DNA of 64,000 nt from Saccharopolyspora shandongensis (lineage in GTDB: Bacteria > Actinomycetota > Actinomycetes > Mycobacteriales > Pseudonocardiaceae), in assembly GCF_900106995.1 (NCBI RefSeq), contig NZ_FNOK01000005.1, positions 248,001 through 312,000 on the forward strand. The letters run 5' to 3'. Positions 7,056 to 15,842 of this stretch are shown here, piece by piece (the first letter of the stretch is position 1; every line of letters starts with the position of its first letter). The position numbers and the translations under genes are program-made. The notes under the pieces were generated by a model. The model was not told the DNA's origin. It saw only the letters and a program-made list of their open reading frames with translations, and did no database searches.

Positions 7056-10000
7056 AGGAACTCTATCCCGTGTTGCCTGAAGGCATCTCTGCCGACGTCA
7101 AGGCTACTGTCGCTTGGTCGGAAGTGCCCGCTGTGGTTGTTCACCTCGAGCCCGAAGTAACCTCCGTTTCCCCCTGCGATGTTGGCTTCCCCTGCGGCTT
7201 GTACGGGGTTTCCGTTGGTGAGAACTGAGTGAGATATTTCTTGTCCGTTCACATGCTTAGGTATGGCTCGCAGCTCCCCGTCCTCGGTCACAGCCCACTT
7301 GATCTGGCCGTCATTGATCATACTGTCGAACTCCGGTGTTCCTGGCGAGGTGGGGCTTACTCCCAGTTGCTCGGCCAGTGCGAGTTCTTGGTCCAGGGTG
7401 TCGGGCATTTGATTAGGGAACAAGCAGTTCTGGAGTCCGAGCGGGTCGATCTGGCGCGTAGGATTCCAGGCGTACCGATGAGGGTTTGGTCCTGCTTTGA
7501 GCCCGAGTGGATCGGTGCTGCCATATCGACCCGTGTTTGGGTCGTAGTAGCGTTGGTAGTTGTAGTTGAATCCGGTTTCAGGATCGTGGTACTGGCCGGG
7601 GAAACGCAACGGAGTGTATGCGCCGGTCCGGCTTTGATCGGTTGTCTTGCCCCAGATGGATGTCCTGTGGAACCAGGCAATGCCCCCTTGGTCATTTACA
7701 AGTTCCGAAGGCGATCCGACGATATCCGTGATAATTGAGTAGAAGTGTTCCTCGATCCATTGACGTGGCGCGTTGCGCAAAGGGGAGCGTTCGGTTTGCG
7801 TGACAGGGCGAAAAGTTCCAGGGGCGTAATTCCAAGTTGTTACTTTTGTGCCGCCGAAGCCTGCGTTGTTCTGGGTGCCAGCGGCATGAGATTGCTCTAC
7901 CAGGATGGTGCCATCCCAGGAAAAGTCAATCTGTTCTATGACTCCTGAACCATCCGCGGTAAGGCGCTGCTTTGCTACGCGTCGTCCTAGTGCGTCGTAC
8001 CGATAGCGCCATCGTGAGCCATCGGGTGTGAGCAACTCTATGAGACGGTCGTCGGGATCCCAGAAATATCGCCAAGTCTCAGGCTTTCGCGACAGTCTTC
8101 TCTGCTGCCGCAGTACGACACGGCCTTGTGCATCGTGTTCGTAGCGCACCTTTCCGGCGCGGCGAACCAATGTTCCGCTGTATTCGCGGTCGCCGAGAGT
8201 CTCGAAATCTGGCGAGTTGTCGGCGGCGGGCCATGAAGCCGAAGTGACATTTCCCGCTACGTCATACGCATAACGTTCTGTCCAGCCGGCTCCATGAACA
8301 ACTGCTACTCGGCCGGACTGGTCGAGCTCGAAAATCCTATTGCCCGTAAGCTGATCATCCAGCCGGATCAGGAAGCCGTCTTCTCGATAATGATAAGATC
8401 GGTGCTGGATTTGACGATTTCCGGCTCCAGTGATCGTTTGGGCGAAAAGTTCGTGATTTGGCCCCCATGCCTGGTTCAGGACTGCCTCGTTGCCCAGCTT
8501 GCGGCTGGTTTCGTAACCCGCCACGTCATACTCGAACTCCAACGAGCGGCCGCCGGTTTGGAGTGTGACTGGCTGACCTTTTGCGTCGTATCGCCATGAA
8601 CTTTCTAAGCCGGAGGGGGTGCGGAGTTGTACGCGGCGGCCCGCCGCGTCATACGTTGACGTTACAGTCCTGCCGTTGATTGTCTCTGACAGAACCCGAC
8701 CGCAACGATCACGTTGGAAGGTAACCTGCGTATCCTCGTCGAGTGCTTCGGCAAGTCGTCCTAATGGATCAAATCTGAAGGTCGCAATAGTTGATTCGGT
8801 GCGTCGTTCAATTACGTTGCCGAGTGGGTCGCGTGTGAATAGAGTTCGTTGTCCGACGCCATTGGTGATTTCGGTCAACTGTCCTGCGTTATCGTGGCGA
8901 TACATGATGGTGCGGCCGTTGAAGTCGAGTTCCCGTGCCAGGTTTCCTGCTGGATCGTATTCGTATCGCCAAACAAGTCCCTGTTCGTTAGTAACGCTGA
9001 TCAGGCGTAACTCTGTGTCGTACCCGAAGGTCAGTTGGGTTCCATCCGGTCGGGTCTCCTTGATTGGAAGATCAAAAGTGGTGTACTCGGTCTCTGTCGT
9101 TTGTCCCAAGGCGTCGACATATGTTCGGACGTTGCCTTCGCCATCATGGATCCAACGTGCAGTCGAGCCGTTGGGCAGCGTTCGCCAAGCCGGGCGACCG
9201 TCGACTGTCCAGCCGAACTGGGTGGTCGAACCAGTGGCGTCGGTAGCTGTGCGCACTCGGCCAAAACCGTCTCGTTCTAGCAGTCGAGAATTGCCGATCG
9301 GATCCGTGATTTTGACAGGCATTCCTGCTTGATCCGTCTCGATGCGCCGTACGTTTCCCAGTGGATCGCGTATCGTGCTGACGTTGCCGCGTTCGTCGTG
9401 CGTGTAGCTGGTAACTGCACCCAATGGGTCGACAATCTTGATGAGGTTACCGTGTTCGTCGTACTCGCGACGTGTTGCTGCGCCATCGGCGGAAATTGTG
9501 ATGATCGGCAAATTGGAGTTGTTGTACTCGAAACGAAATTGGCTTCCATCTGGGCGTGTGACCGCAATCAGGTTCCCCTGTTCGTCGTATTCGCGACGAA
9601 CAGTGCGACCGAGCGGGTCTGTTCGGGACAGGAGCCTGTCGTAGGCGTCCCACTCGGACAGCGTTTCTCCGCCGAGCGGGTCGATTTCGCGGACCACTTG
9701 GCGCTTTTCGTTCAGGTGGAACGTCGTGACGTGGCCGAGGGAGTTGGTGAGGCGGGTGACGTCCTCTTCGTACTCGAACGTGCCCGTCAGGAAGCCGCCG
9801 GAGCCTTCCGTGCCGACGCAGCGGCCCTGGCGGTCGTAGGTGTAGCGGTACCAGTGGGCGTTTCGGTCCGTCCAGCTGGTTATTCGGCCCGCTTGGTCGT
9901 ATTCGAACTTCAGCGGCAGCCCGGAGGCGTTGACCACGCCCGTCAGGCGCTGGTCCGCGTACTCGTAGCGCATCAGCAGGAGGTCTTCGCCGTTGTCCGC

Positions 10001-11521
10001 TTCGCGCAGGTAGAGCGCCGTGATCAGGTCGTTCTCCGACTCGACCCGGATTCGGTAGCCGCCCGTGTGGCGGATCTCCACCGGGGTACCGCTCGCGTCG
10101 TGGTCGAACTCGATCCGGTTGCCGTTGCGGTCGGTGATGCTGGTCAGCGGCAGGACGCGGTTTCCCGGCGCGAAGTGCAGGCGCCGGCCGGATGCCGTCT
10201 CGGTCAGCGTGTAGCCGTCGTCTTCGTGCCTGGTGAGCGTGTTGCGGGAGCCCTCGAACCGGACGGTCGAGCCCACCGCGGGTTCCGGGCCGAACAGCAG
10301 CTTTCCGTCCTCGGCCACGAACGACACACCCGCGCTGCCCACCTCCAGCCGCTGGTCCAGGGTGGACGTCCAGGACGGGCCGAAGTGCAGGCCCACCCGG
10401 TACGACGACAGGTGCGTCCGCTTCAGCACCAGCGGGAGCACGGCCGCGATCTCCACGTCGGTCTGCGGCAGGATCATCTCGCCGCTGGCGACGTCGATCG
10501 GGTCGTTCTCGCACTTCCGGTCGGTCGCGTCGCGGTTGGGAGTCTCCGGGTCGTCGGTCTTGCCCTGGAGGTTTCCGTCTTCGCTCTTGGACTTCGGGTT
10601 GTCCGGAGACGTGCCGTCCGGGCTTGAGGACGTGCTGTCGGGGGAGGTGCTCGACGGGGACGTGTCGGGGGAGTTGGGGGTGGCGTCCGGGGCGTCGGGT
10701 TTGGGGCTCGGGGCGTCCACACCGGACGGTTTGGTGCTCGCCGGGCCGTCCACCTTCCGGAGGCCCTTCAGGGCGTCCTTGATGCCTTCCCAGATCTCGT
10801 CGAGCTTCTTCAGCAGGGGTTGGAGCTTGTTCAGGGAGCGGGTCAGCTTCGTGATGACGTCCGAGATCTTGCTGACCCACTTGGCGATCATCCCCGCCGC
10901 CTCCGCGACCACCGCCGGGGTGCCGACGCCGAGGGTGCCGCCGATCTCCGCGATCCAGCGCGGAATCTTGGTGATCAGGGCCGCCACGCACTCGGCGACC
11001 AGGTCGCGCACCAGTTCGCGGACGATGCCGACCAGCACGCCGACGATCTCGACGACCGTGCTGATCGTGTTCGCCGCGCCGCCCGCCGCCTTGATCTGCT
11101 CGGCCTGCTTCGTCGTGGCGTTCTTGTAGGCGTCGGCCGCCTCACCGGTCCAGGTGCCGGTGATGTTGTTGACCTCGTTGGTGAAATCGGCCGCGACCTG
11201 CTCCACCGACTTCGCGACGTTGCCCCACGTCTGCGCGTAGGCGGAGATCTGGTCCGGGTCGCCGGCCAGCCAGTCCAGCGCGTCCGACAGCGGCTTGACG
11301 TGCTCCATCAGCCAGGACACCGCGTACGAGACCAGCGTGCCGACCGGGTCCATCACCATCGACAGCGCTTCCAGGCCCGCGCCGGCCGCGCCGAGCGCGA
11401 TCTCCGACCAGGAGCCCATGTCGATGCCGGACTGGAGGTCGCCGACGGACTCGAGCATGCCGATGCCGCTCACCGCGGTGGTGGAGTCCTGGCGCTGCGC
11501 GACCAGCGGGTTGTCCGCCAT
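7052..11521 (-). CDS. WXG100-type RHS/YD-repeat polymorphic toxin
   Basis: A 1489-aa contact-toxin candidate. In order: an N-terminal helical region (about 1-255) with a WXG100-like turn (TWTGEAADAY, Trp near 125), suggesting type VII (ESX-like) export; a Ser/Pro/Asp linker (about 260-335); a DUF6531-like start of the RHS shell (DPIDVASGEM); dozens of YD repeats (YDxxGR patterns) to about 1350; the RHS core end GRYGSTDPLGL and IDPLGL; then a ~124-aa C-terminal tip. The tip carries ISHSVL, AAGEA and NNHSGHFRPS; I do not assign its activity. The ATG at 11521 is preferred over GTG 11524 because GGGAGG is better spaced. Genes before and after overlap it. Codon use shifts near nt 9640 (residue ~627). 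Confidence 0.92.
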   Translation of the reverse strand: MADNPLVAQRQDSTTAVSGIGMLESVGDLQSGIDMGSWSEIALGAAGAGLEALSMVMDPVGTLVSYAVSWLMEHVKPLSDALDWLAGDPDQISAYAQTWGNVAKSVEQVAADFTNEVNNITGTWTGEAADAYKNATTKQAEQIKAAGGAANTISTVVEIVGVLVGIVRELVRDLVAECVAALITKIPRWIAEIGGTLGVGTPAVVAEAAGMIAKWVSKISDVITKLTRSLNKLQPLLKKLDEIWEGIKDALKGLRKVDGPASTKPSGVDAPSPKPDAPDATPNSPDTSPSSTSPDSTSSSPDGTSPDNPKSKSEDGNLQGKTDDPETPNRDATDRKCENDPIDVASGEMILPQTDVEIAAVLPLVLKRTHLSSYRVGLHFGPSWTSTLDQRLEVGSAGVSFVAEDGKLLFGPEPAVGSTVRFEGSRNTLTRHEDDGYTLTETASGRRLHFAPGNRVLPLTSITDRNGNRIEFDHDASGTPVEIRHTGGYRIRVESENDLITALYLREADNGEDLLLMRYEYADQRLTGVVNASGLPLKFEYDQAGRITSWTDRNAHWYRYTYDRQGRCVGTEGSGGFLTGTFEYEEDVTRLTNSLGHVTTFHLNEKRQVVREIDPLGGETLSEWDAYDRLLSRTDPLGRTVRREYDEQGNLIAVTRPDGSQFRFEYNNSNLPIITISADGAATRREYDEHGNLIKIVDPLGAVTSYTHDERGNVSTIRDPLGNVRRIETDQAGMPVKITDPIGNSRLLERDGFGRVRTATDATGSTTQFGWTVDGRPAWRTLPNGSTARWIHDGEGNVRTYVDALGQTTETEYTTFDLPIKETRPDGTQLTFGYDTELRLISVTNEQGLVWRYEYDPAGNLARELDFNGRTIMYRHDNAGQLTEITNGVGQRTLFTRDPLGNVIERRTESTIATFRFDPLGRLAEALDEDTQVTFQRDRCGRVLSETINGRTVTSTYDAAGRRVQLRTPSGLESSWRYDAKGQPVTLQTGGRSLEFEYDVAGYETSRKLGNEAVLNQAWGPNHELFAQTITGAGNRQIQHRSYHYREDGFLIRLDDQLTGNRIFELDQSGRVAVVHGAGWTERYAYDVAGNVTSASWPAADNSPDFETLGDREYSGTLVRRAGKVRYEHDAQGRVVLRQQRRLSRKPETWRYFWDPDDRLIELLTPDGSRWRYRYDALGRRVAKQRLTADGSGVIEQIDFSWDGTILVEQSHAAGTQNNAGFGGTKVTTWNYAPGTFRPVTQTERSPLRNAPRQWIEEHFYSIITDIVGSPSELVNDQGGIAWFHRTSIWGKTTDQSRTGAYTPLRFPGQYHDPETGFNYNYQRYYDPNTGRYGSTDPLGLKAGPNPHRYAWNPTRQIDPLGLQNCLFPNQMPDTLDQELALAEQLGVSPTSPGTPEFDSMINDGQIKWAVTEDGELRAIPKHVNGQEISHSVLTNGNPVQAAGEANIAGGNGGYFGLEVNNHSGHFRPSDSSLDVGRDAFRQHGIEFL

Positions 11522-11835
11522 CACACCTCCCAGCCGGAGAAGCTGTCGGCGTTCGCCTGGTCACCGGATTCGTACGTCTGCGCGGTGTCCTTGACGTTGC
11601 CGGCCTGATCGCTCATGGACTCCGACGCGGTGGACAGGGCGTCGACCCCCGGCTGCGAGACCGCCTGCACGATCGGCACGAAGAACGAGCAGATCACCCC
11701 GTAGGCCTCGGAGCCCATCGTGACCTGGTTCGCCGCGTCCAACGCGGTCTTCAGCTGGTCGGAAAGCGCGTCGAGCTTGCTGGCGTGCGCCCGGAGTTCC
11801 TCCGGCGACACGTCGAATGCGTTCGTCATCGTCAT
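11521..11835 (-). CDS. WXG100/ESAT-6-like protein
   Basis: A 104-aa helical hairpin protein (first helix about 10-36 FDVSPEELRAHASKLDAL, second about 66-95) of the size and pattern of ESX-secretion small proteins, although a canonical W-X-G turn is not evident. It lies directly before the RHS toxin with a one-base TGATG overlap and 14 nt after the YbaB-like gene. It probably acts as export partner or chaperone for the toxin. No ESX core gene (EccC) is in the window, so the machine must be encoded elsewhere. Confidence 0.75.
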   Translation of the reverse strand: MTMTNAFDVSPEELRAHASKLDALSDQLKTALDAANQVTMGSEAYGVICSFFVPIVQAVSQPGVDALSTASESMSDQAGNVKDTAQTYESGDQANADSFSGWEV

Positions 11836-11849
11836 CCCCCAGGCGACGG

Positions 11850-12308
11850 TCAGCGCAGGTAGGTGCCGTCCTCGAAGTCTTCGTCGTCGGGCGGCCGGCG
11901 CTCCGCGCCGTCCTCGGCTTCGGTCTCGGGATCGGGGAATCGCTCGCGGTAGGCCGACACGACCGCGTTGACGGTCTCGGTGTCGTCGCCGACCGTGGCC
12001 GACATGACCTCGGCCACCTGGTCCCGGATGCCCGCCTGGGCCTGCCGCATGGTCGCGAGCACCGACTCCGCCAGGCCCGCGCCGGACATCCGGCGCGACT
12101 CGTCGGTGATCTGCAGGTCGGTGACCGCGCCGGCGCTGTCGACCGTCACCCGCACCACCCCGTCGCGGGACTCCGCGGTGGCCTTCACCGCCGTCACCTG
12201 CTGTTGCATCTGCTGGTAGCGGTCGGCCTTCTCCTGGACGCCTGCGGCCCAGCGCCTGATCTCCTCTTCGGTTCGCGCGCCGTCGACGCCGAACACCGGC
12301 TCGCTCAC
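11850..12308 (-). CDS. YbaB/EbfC-family-like protein (ESX-associated type)
   Basis: A 152-aa protein. The N-terminal coiled helix (residues about 12-50) is followed by a strand pattern (RVTVDSAGAVTDLQI) and a second helix (LAESVLATMRQAQAGIRDQV), the YbaB fold of small nucleoid-associated proteins; the C-terminus is an acidic tail. In actinomycetes such proteins often sit at the head of WXG100 operons, as here. It is probably the first gene of the toxin operon. Whether it binds DNA or assists secretion is not known. The in-frame start at 12308 is reasonable. Confidence 0.7.
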   Translation of the reverse strand: MSEPVFGVDGARTEEEIRRWAAGVQEKADRYQQMQQQVTAVKATAESRDGVVRVTVDSAGAVTDLQITDESRRMSGAGLAESVLATMRQAQAGIRDQVAEVMSATVGDDTETVNAVVSAYRERFPDPETEAEDGAERRPPDDEDFEDGTYLR

Positions 12309-12497
12309 GAATCCCCCATGGCCGCTCGGTTCCCGATCTCGCGCAGGCTAACCGCGGCCTCGGCCGCGAGGCAGTGATTCGGGCCGAAACTGGCCCGATC
12401 AGAGCAGCGCCCGCCCGCCGCCGGCCGGAGTGGCGTTGACTACTCCCGGTGCTGGTGGATGCGGGTTTTGAGAGCTCGCTGTGATATCCAGGTAAGG

Positions 12498-12965
12498 GTG
12501 ACCCTCCAGCCGCTCGCGACCGCCGTCCACCGCGCCTACACCGCGGATCTGGACGCCGAGGACTTCTACCGGATGCTGCGCCTGCGCGTCGACGTGTTCG
12601 TCGTCGAACAGGAATGCCCCTACCCGGAGCTGGACGGTCGCGACCTGGAGGAGACCACCCGCCACTTCTGGATCGACTCCGCCGACGGCTACGTGCTCGG
12701 CTACCTGCGGCTGCTGGAAGACCCCGACGGCACCTTCCGCATCGGCCGCGTCTGCACCGCCAAGAGCGCGCGCGGGCTGGGGCTGGGGCGCAAGCTGATG
12801 CGCGCCGCGGTCGCCGAGGTGCAGCACTCGTCTGCCGTGCTCGCCGCCCAGACCTCCGCCAAGGAGTTCTACCGCTCCTTCGGATTCGTCGAGGACGGCG
12901 AGGAATACCTCGAGGACGGCATCCCGCACGTCGACATGCGCCGGGAGCCCCGCCGGCGGCCGTGA
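12498..12965 (+). CDS. GNAT-family acetyltransferase (ElaA-like)
   Basis: N-acetyltransferase, 155 aa from GTG 12498. It carries the ElaA-type N-terminus LRLRVDVFVVEQECPYPELDGRD and an acetyl-CoA-binding motif A, RVCTAKSARGLGLGRKLM (Q/RxxGxG/A pattern), then a C-terminal YRSFGFVEDGEEYLEDGIPH. The length fits the family. The start is uncertain: GTG 12498 matches the expected N-terminus but lacks a spaced Shine-Dalgarno site, while ATG 12459 would add 13 residues. It is a stand-alone gene divergent from the toxin operon. The acetyl acceptor is unknown. Confidence 0.85.
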   Translation: MTLQPLATAVHRAYTADLDAEDFYRMLRLRVDVFVVEQECPYPELDGRDLEETTRHFWIDSADGYVLGYLRLLEDPDGTFRIGRVCTAKSARGLGLGRKLMRAAVAEVQHSSAVLAAQTSAKEFYRSFGFVEDGEEYLEDGIPHVDMRREPRRRP

Positions 12966-13303
12966 CCGCCGCGGCTCGGGACTTGGCCTCGGCCGGCCGC
13001 GCTCCCTGCGTTCAGCTGGAACGTGGCGGAGCGGCAATGGGTGCCCGGGACGGCGTGATCGCCGCGATGCGCTGCCCCGCTTCTGTCGCCCTGCTACCCG
13101 ACCCGGTGCTCCGCGGCCGGGCGAATCGCGCGCATCCGTTCTGCCGGCCCCGCACCTGAGCCGGCTGAGCCGGTCCCGGCCCAGCGGCGCTCCCATCTCC
13201 GCGAGCACGCCATCGCACTCGCGCATTTCCACCGCACCGAGACGGCCTGATCCCGGCGTGCACCCGCGCACACCGCCGTGCGCGAGGAGGAAAACCGGTG
13301 ACC

Positions 13304-13370
13304 GGCGGTGGCGCTTTCGCGCGAAACCGGCGTTCTTCGTGGGGCGGGGTGGCGCTTTCGCGCGAAAACG
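13304..13370. repeat. pair of direct repeats, each with a 12-bp palindrome
   Basis: GGTGGCGCTTTCGCGCGAAA occurs twice. The perfect palindrome TTTCGCGCGAAA is at 13315-13326 and 13356-13367, exactly 41 bp apart (about four helical turns). It lies upstream of the B12 riboswitch of the chelatase gene. The rest of the 12966-13470 gap shows no gene. A paired operator or a repeated intergenic hairpin are both possible. Confidence 0.6.
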
Positions 13371-13470
13371 CCGCTGCTCGGGTCCCGGCCGCAGTGGTGC
13401 TGGTCTCGTCGCCGCCGCGGCCGGTTGGTCCGCCGGGCCGGTTCTGCGACGATGCACCTTGATCCGTATG

Positions 13471-13617
13471 CAAGGGGTGCGCCAGGAAGCCGGTGGGAAT
13501 CCGGCACGGTCGGCGCCACTGTGACCGGGGAGCGGCCCTCCCTCGCGAGCCACCGGGGCGACCTGGGAAGGCCGGAGGGGCGCGGTGATCCGGGAGTCAG
13601 GACACTGCCGCCCCTTG
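13471..13617 (+). promoter_or_regulatory. cobalamin riboswitch (chelatase operon)
   Basis: The P1 stem is CAAGGGG (13471-13477) with CCCCTTG (13611-13617). Between them are the conserved segments GCCAGGAAGCCGGTG, AATCCGGCACGGT, the B12 box GCCACTGTGACCGGGG (from 13515) and GATCCGGGAGTCAGGA. It ends 44 nt before the chelatase ATG, so adenosylcobalamin probably represses expression of that gene. Confidence 0.92.
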
Positions 13618-13661
13618 TTCCCGCCACCGGGGCGTCCGAACCCCGAGGAAGGAACACCGGC

Positions 13662-15680
13662 ATGACCGCTGCCCCGCGCTTCCCCTTCTCCGCCGTCGTC
13701 GGCCACGACGACCTCCGGCTGGCGCTGCTGCTCAACGCCGTGCACCCGGCCATCGGCGGCGTGCTCGTCCGAGGGGAGAAGGGCACGGCGAAGTCGACCG
13801 TGGTGCGTGCGTTGGCGTCGCTGCTGCCGCCGCTCGACGTGATCACCGGCTGTCGCTTCGGCTGCGCCCCGCAGGCCGCCGACCCGCAGTGCCCGGACGG
13901 TCCGCACGGCTCCGAGTCCGCGCAACGCCCCGCCCAGCTCGTCGAACTCCCCGTCGGCGCCACCGAAGACCGGTTGATCGGCTCGCTCGACCTGGAACGC
14001 GCCCTGACCGAAGGCGTCCGCGCCTTCCAGCCCGGCCTGCTCGCCGCCGCGCACCGGGGCGTGCTCTACGTCGACGAGGTGAACCTGCTGCACGACCACC
14101 TCGTGGACCTCCTGCTGGACGCCGCGGCGATGGGCCGCGCGCACGTCGAGCGGGAAGGCGTTTCGATCTCGCACGCGGCATCGTTCCTGCTGGTGGGCAC
14201 CATGAACCCGGAGGAGGGCGAGCTGCGCCCGCAGCTGCTCGACCGGTTCGGTCTCACCGTGCACGTCGCCGCGTCGCGGGACGTGGCGATCCGGACCGAG
14301 GTGGTGCGCCGCCGCCTGGCGTTCGAGGCCGACCCGGCCGGGTTCGCCGCGCGGTGGGCCGACGCCGACGCCGAACTGGCCGAGCGGATCGCCGCCGCCC
14401 GCGCGCGGGTGGACTCGGTCGCCCTCCCCGACGCCGAGCTGCGCCGGATCTCCGCGCTGTGCGCGTCCTTCGACGTCGACGGCATGCGAGCCGACCTCGT
14501 GCTGGCGCGCACCGCCGTCGCGCACGCGGCCTGGCGCGGCGCCGAGGCGGTCGCCGAGGAGGACGTCGAGGCGGCGGCCCGGCTCGCGCTGCCGCACCGG
14601 CGCCGCCGCGACCCGTTCGACGAGCCCGGCATCGCCGAGGAGCAGCTCCAACAGGCCCTGTCCGAGGCGGCGGAGCACGCCGACGACGGCGACGACGAAC
14701 CGCCGGAAGGCCCGGACGGCGGCGGTCAGCCGCCGGAAGGGCCCGAAGGACCCACCGGGCCGGACGGCGGAGCCGACGGCTCGGAGGAGCGCAGCGACGA
14801 CCGGGTGCCCGCGGAGCGGCCGCCGGCGGCGCCGGCGCCGGCGTTCCAGGCGCGGCTGCTGGAGGTGCCGGGGCTCGGCGACGGCGCGCCGGGGCGGCGG
14901 TCGCGGTCCCGGGCGCGGAGCGGCCGGACGACGCGCTCGTCCACTGTGGAGGGTCACGGCATCCACCTGGCGGCCACGCTGGCCGCCGCGGCGCCCCACC
15001 AGGTCGCGCGCGGGCGCAGCGGCCCCGGGCTGGTGTTGCGCGGCGACGACCTGCGGCGCGCCATCCGGGAGGGGCGCGAGGGGAACCTCGTGCTGTTCGC
15101 GGTGGACGCGTCGGGGTCGATGGCCGCCCGGGAGCGGATGTCGGCGGTCAGCGGCGCCGTCCTGTCGCTGCTGCGGGACGCCTACCAGCGGCGCGACAAG
15201 GTCGGCGTGGTGACCTTCCGCGGCGACTCGGCGGAGCTCGCGCTGCCGCCGACGTCCTCTGTGGACATCGCGGCCGCGCGGATGCGCCGGCTGCGCACCG
15301 GTGGCCGCACGCCGCTGGCCGACGGGCTGCTGCGCGTGCACCGGGTGGTGCAGACCGAGCGGATGCGGGACCCGCAGCGGCGGGCCCTGGTCGTGCTGCT
15401 GACCGACGGGAAGGCCACTGTGCCGGTGGATTCCGGGCTCACCGGGCGGATTCGCACTCAGCGGGCGGTCGATGACGCGCTGCGCTCGGCGGGCCTGCTC
15501 GCCGAAGCGGGCGTCGCGTCCGTCGTGGTGGACTGCGAGAGCGGACCGGTCCGGCTCGGCCTGGCCGGCCGGATCGGGGCCGCGCTGGGTGGTCCCTGCC
15601 TGCGGCTGGAGGAGCTGTCCGCGGACAACGTCGCCGGAGTCGTGCGCGCGGTCCGAGGCGAGCGCGCCCGTGCCGCTTGA
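13662..15680 (+). CDS. ChlI/ChlD-type chelatase ATPase subunit (cobaltochelatase partner of CobN)
   Basis: A 672-aa fusion of a ChlI/BchI-like AAA+ module and a ChlD-like von Willebrand A module. Walker [10 protein letters not shown] is at residues 38-46; Walker [11 protein letters not shown] is near 130. An acidic, Pro/Gly-rich linker (about 345-385) connects to the VWA domain, whose MIDAS motif DASGSM is near 481, with TPLAD and LLTDGKA further on. In actinomycetes this protein is thought to drive Co2+ insertion with CobN in place of CobS/CobT. The ATG at 13662 follows GAGGAAGGA; the frame is open upstream across the riboswitch but is not coding there. CobN lies 19 kb away. Confidence 0.9.
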   Translation: MTAAPRFPFSAVVGHDDLRLALLLNAVHPAIGGVLVRGEKGTAKSTVVRALASLLPPLDVITGCRFGCAPQAADPQCPDGPHGSESAQRPAQLVELPVGATEDRLIGSLDLERALTEGVRAFQPGLLAAAHRGVLYVDEVNLLHDHLVDLLLDAAAMGRAHVEREGVSISHAASFLLVGTMNPEEGELRPQLLDRFGLTVHVAASRDVAIRTEVVRRRLAFEADPAGFAARWADADAELAERIAAARARVDSVALPDAELRRISALCASFDVDGMRADLVLARTAVAHAAWRGAEAVAEEDVEAAARLALPHRRRRDPFDEPGIAEEQLQQALSEAAEHADDGDDEPPEGPDGGGQPPEGPEGPTGPDGGADGSEERSDDRVPAERPPAAPAPAFQARLLEVPGLGDGAPGRRSRSRARSGRTTRSSTVEGHGIHLAATLAAAAPHQVARGRSGPGLVLRGDDLRRAIREGREGNLVLFAVDASGSMAARERMSAVSGAVLSLLRDAYQRRDKVGVVTFRGDSAELALPPTSSVDIAAARMRRLRTGGRTPLADGLLRVHRVVQTERMRDPQRRALVVLLTDGKATVPVDSGLTGRIRTQRAVDDALRSAGLLAEAGVASVVVDCESGPVRLGLAGRIGAALGGPCLRLEELSADNVAGVVRAVRGERARAA

Positions 15681-15782
15681 TCTCGTTTTGGTTACGAGAT
15701 CCTGCGTTCCGTCTTCTGACTCACCCGACCGATTGGTACGGTGACGCCGTCCACCTGACCCCCAGGGGTGGACCCGCAAGAT

Positions 15783-15834
15783 GCCCCCGCGCTCCCGGTA
15801 ACCCCCAGGCCGGTCGAGTGCGGGGGCTCTTTCA
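15783..15834 (+). terminator. intrinsic terminator
   Basis: GCCCCCGC (15783-15790) pairs with GCGGGGGC (15820-15827), followed by TCTTTC. It lies between the convergent chelatase and MFS genes. A second small perfect hairpin, GATCTCGT/ACGAGATC (15679-15701), starts at the chelatase stop codon. Confidence 0.8.
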
Positions 15835-15842
15835 ATCGCCCG

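Noticed and set aside
7229..9332. Several plus-strand open frames within the RHS gene
   Set aside because: They are antisense to conserved YD repeats and show repeated Arg/Val/Ser-rich patterns, without ribosome sites or families.
13308..13661. N-terminal extension of the chelatase subunit across the riboswitch
   Set aside because: The region is a structured B12 riboswitch and the family start with a good Shine-Dalgarno site is at 13662.
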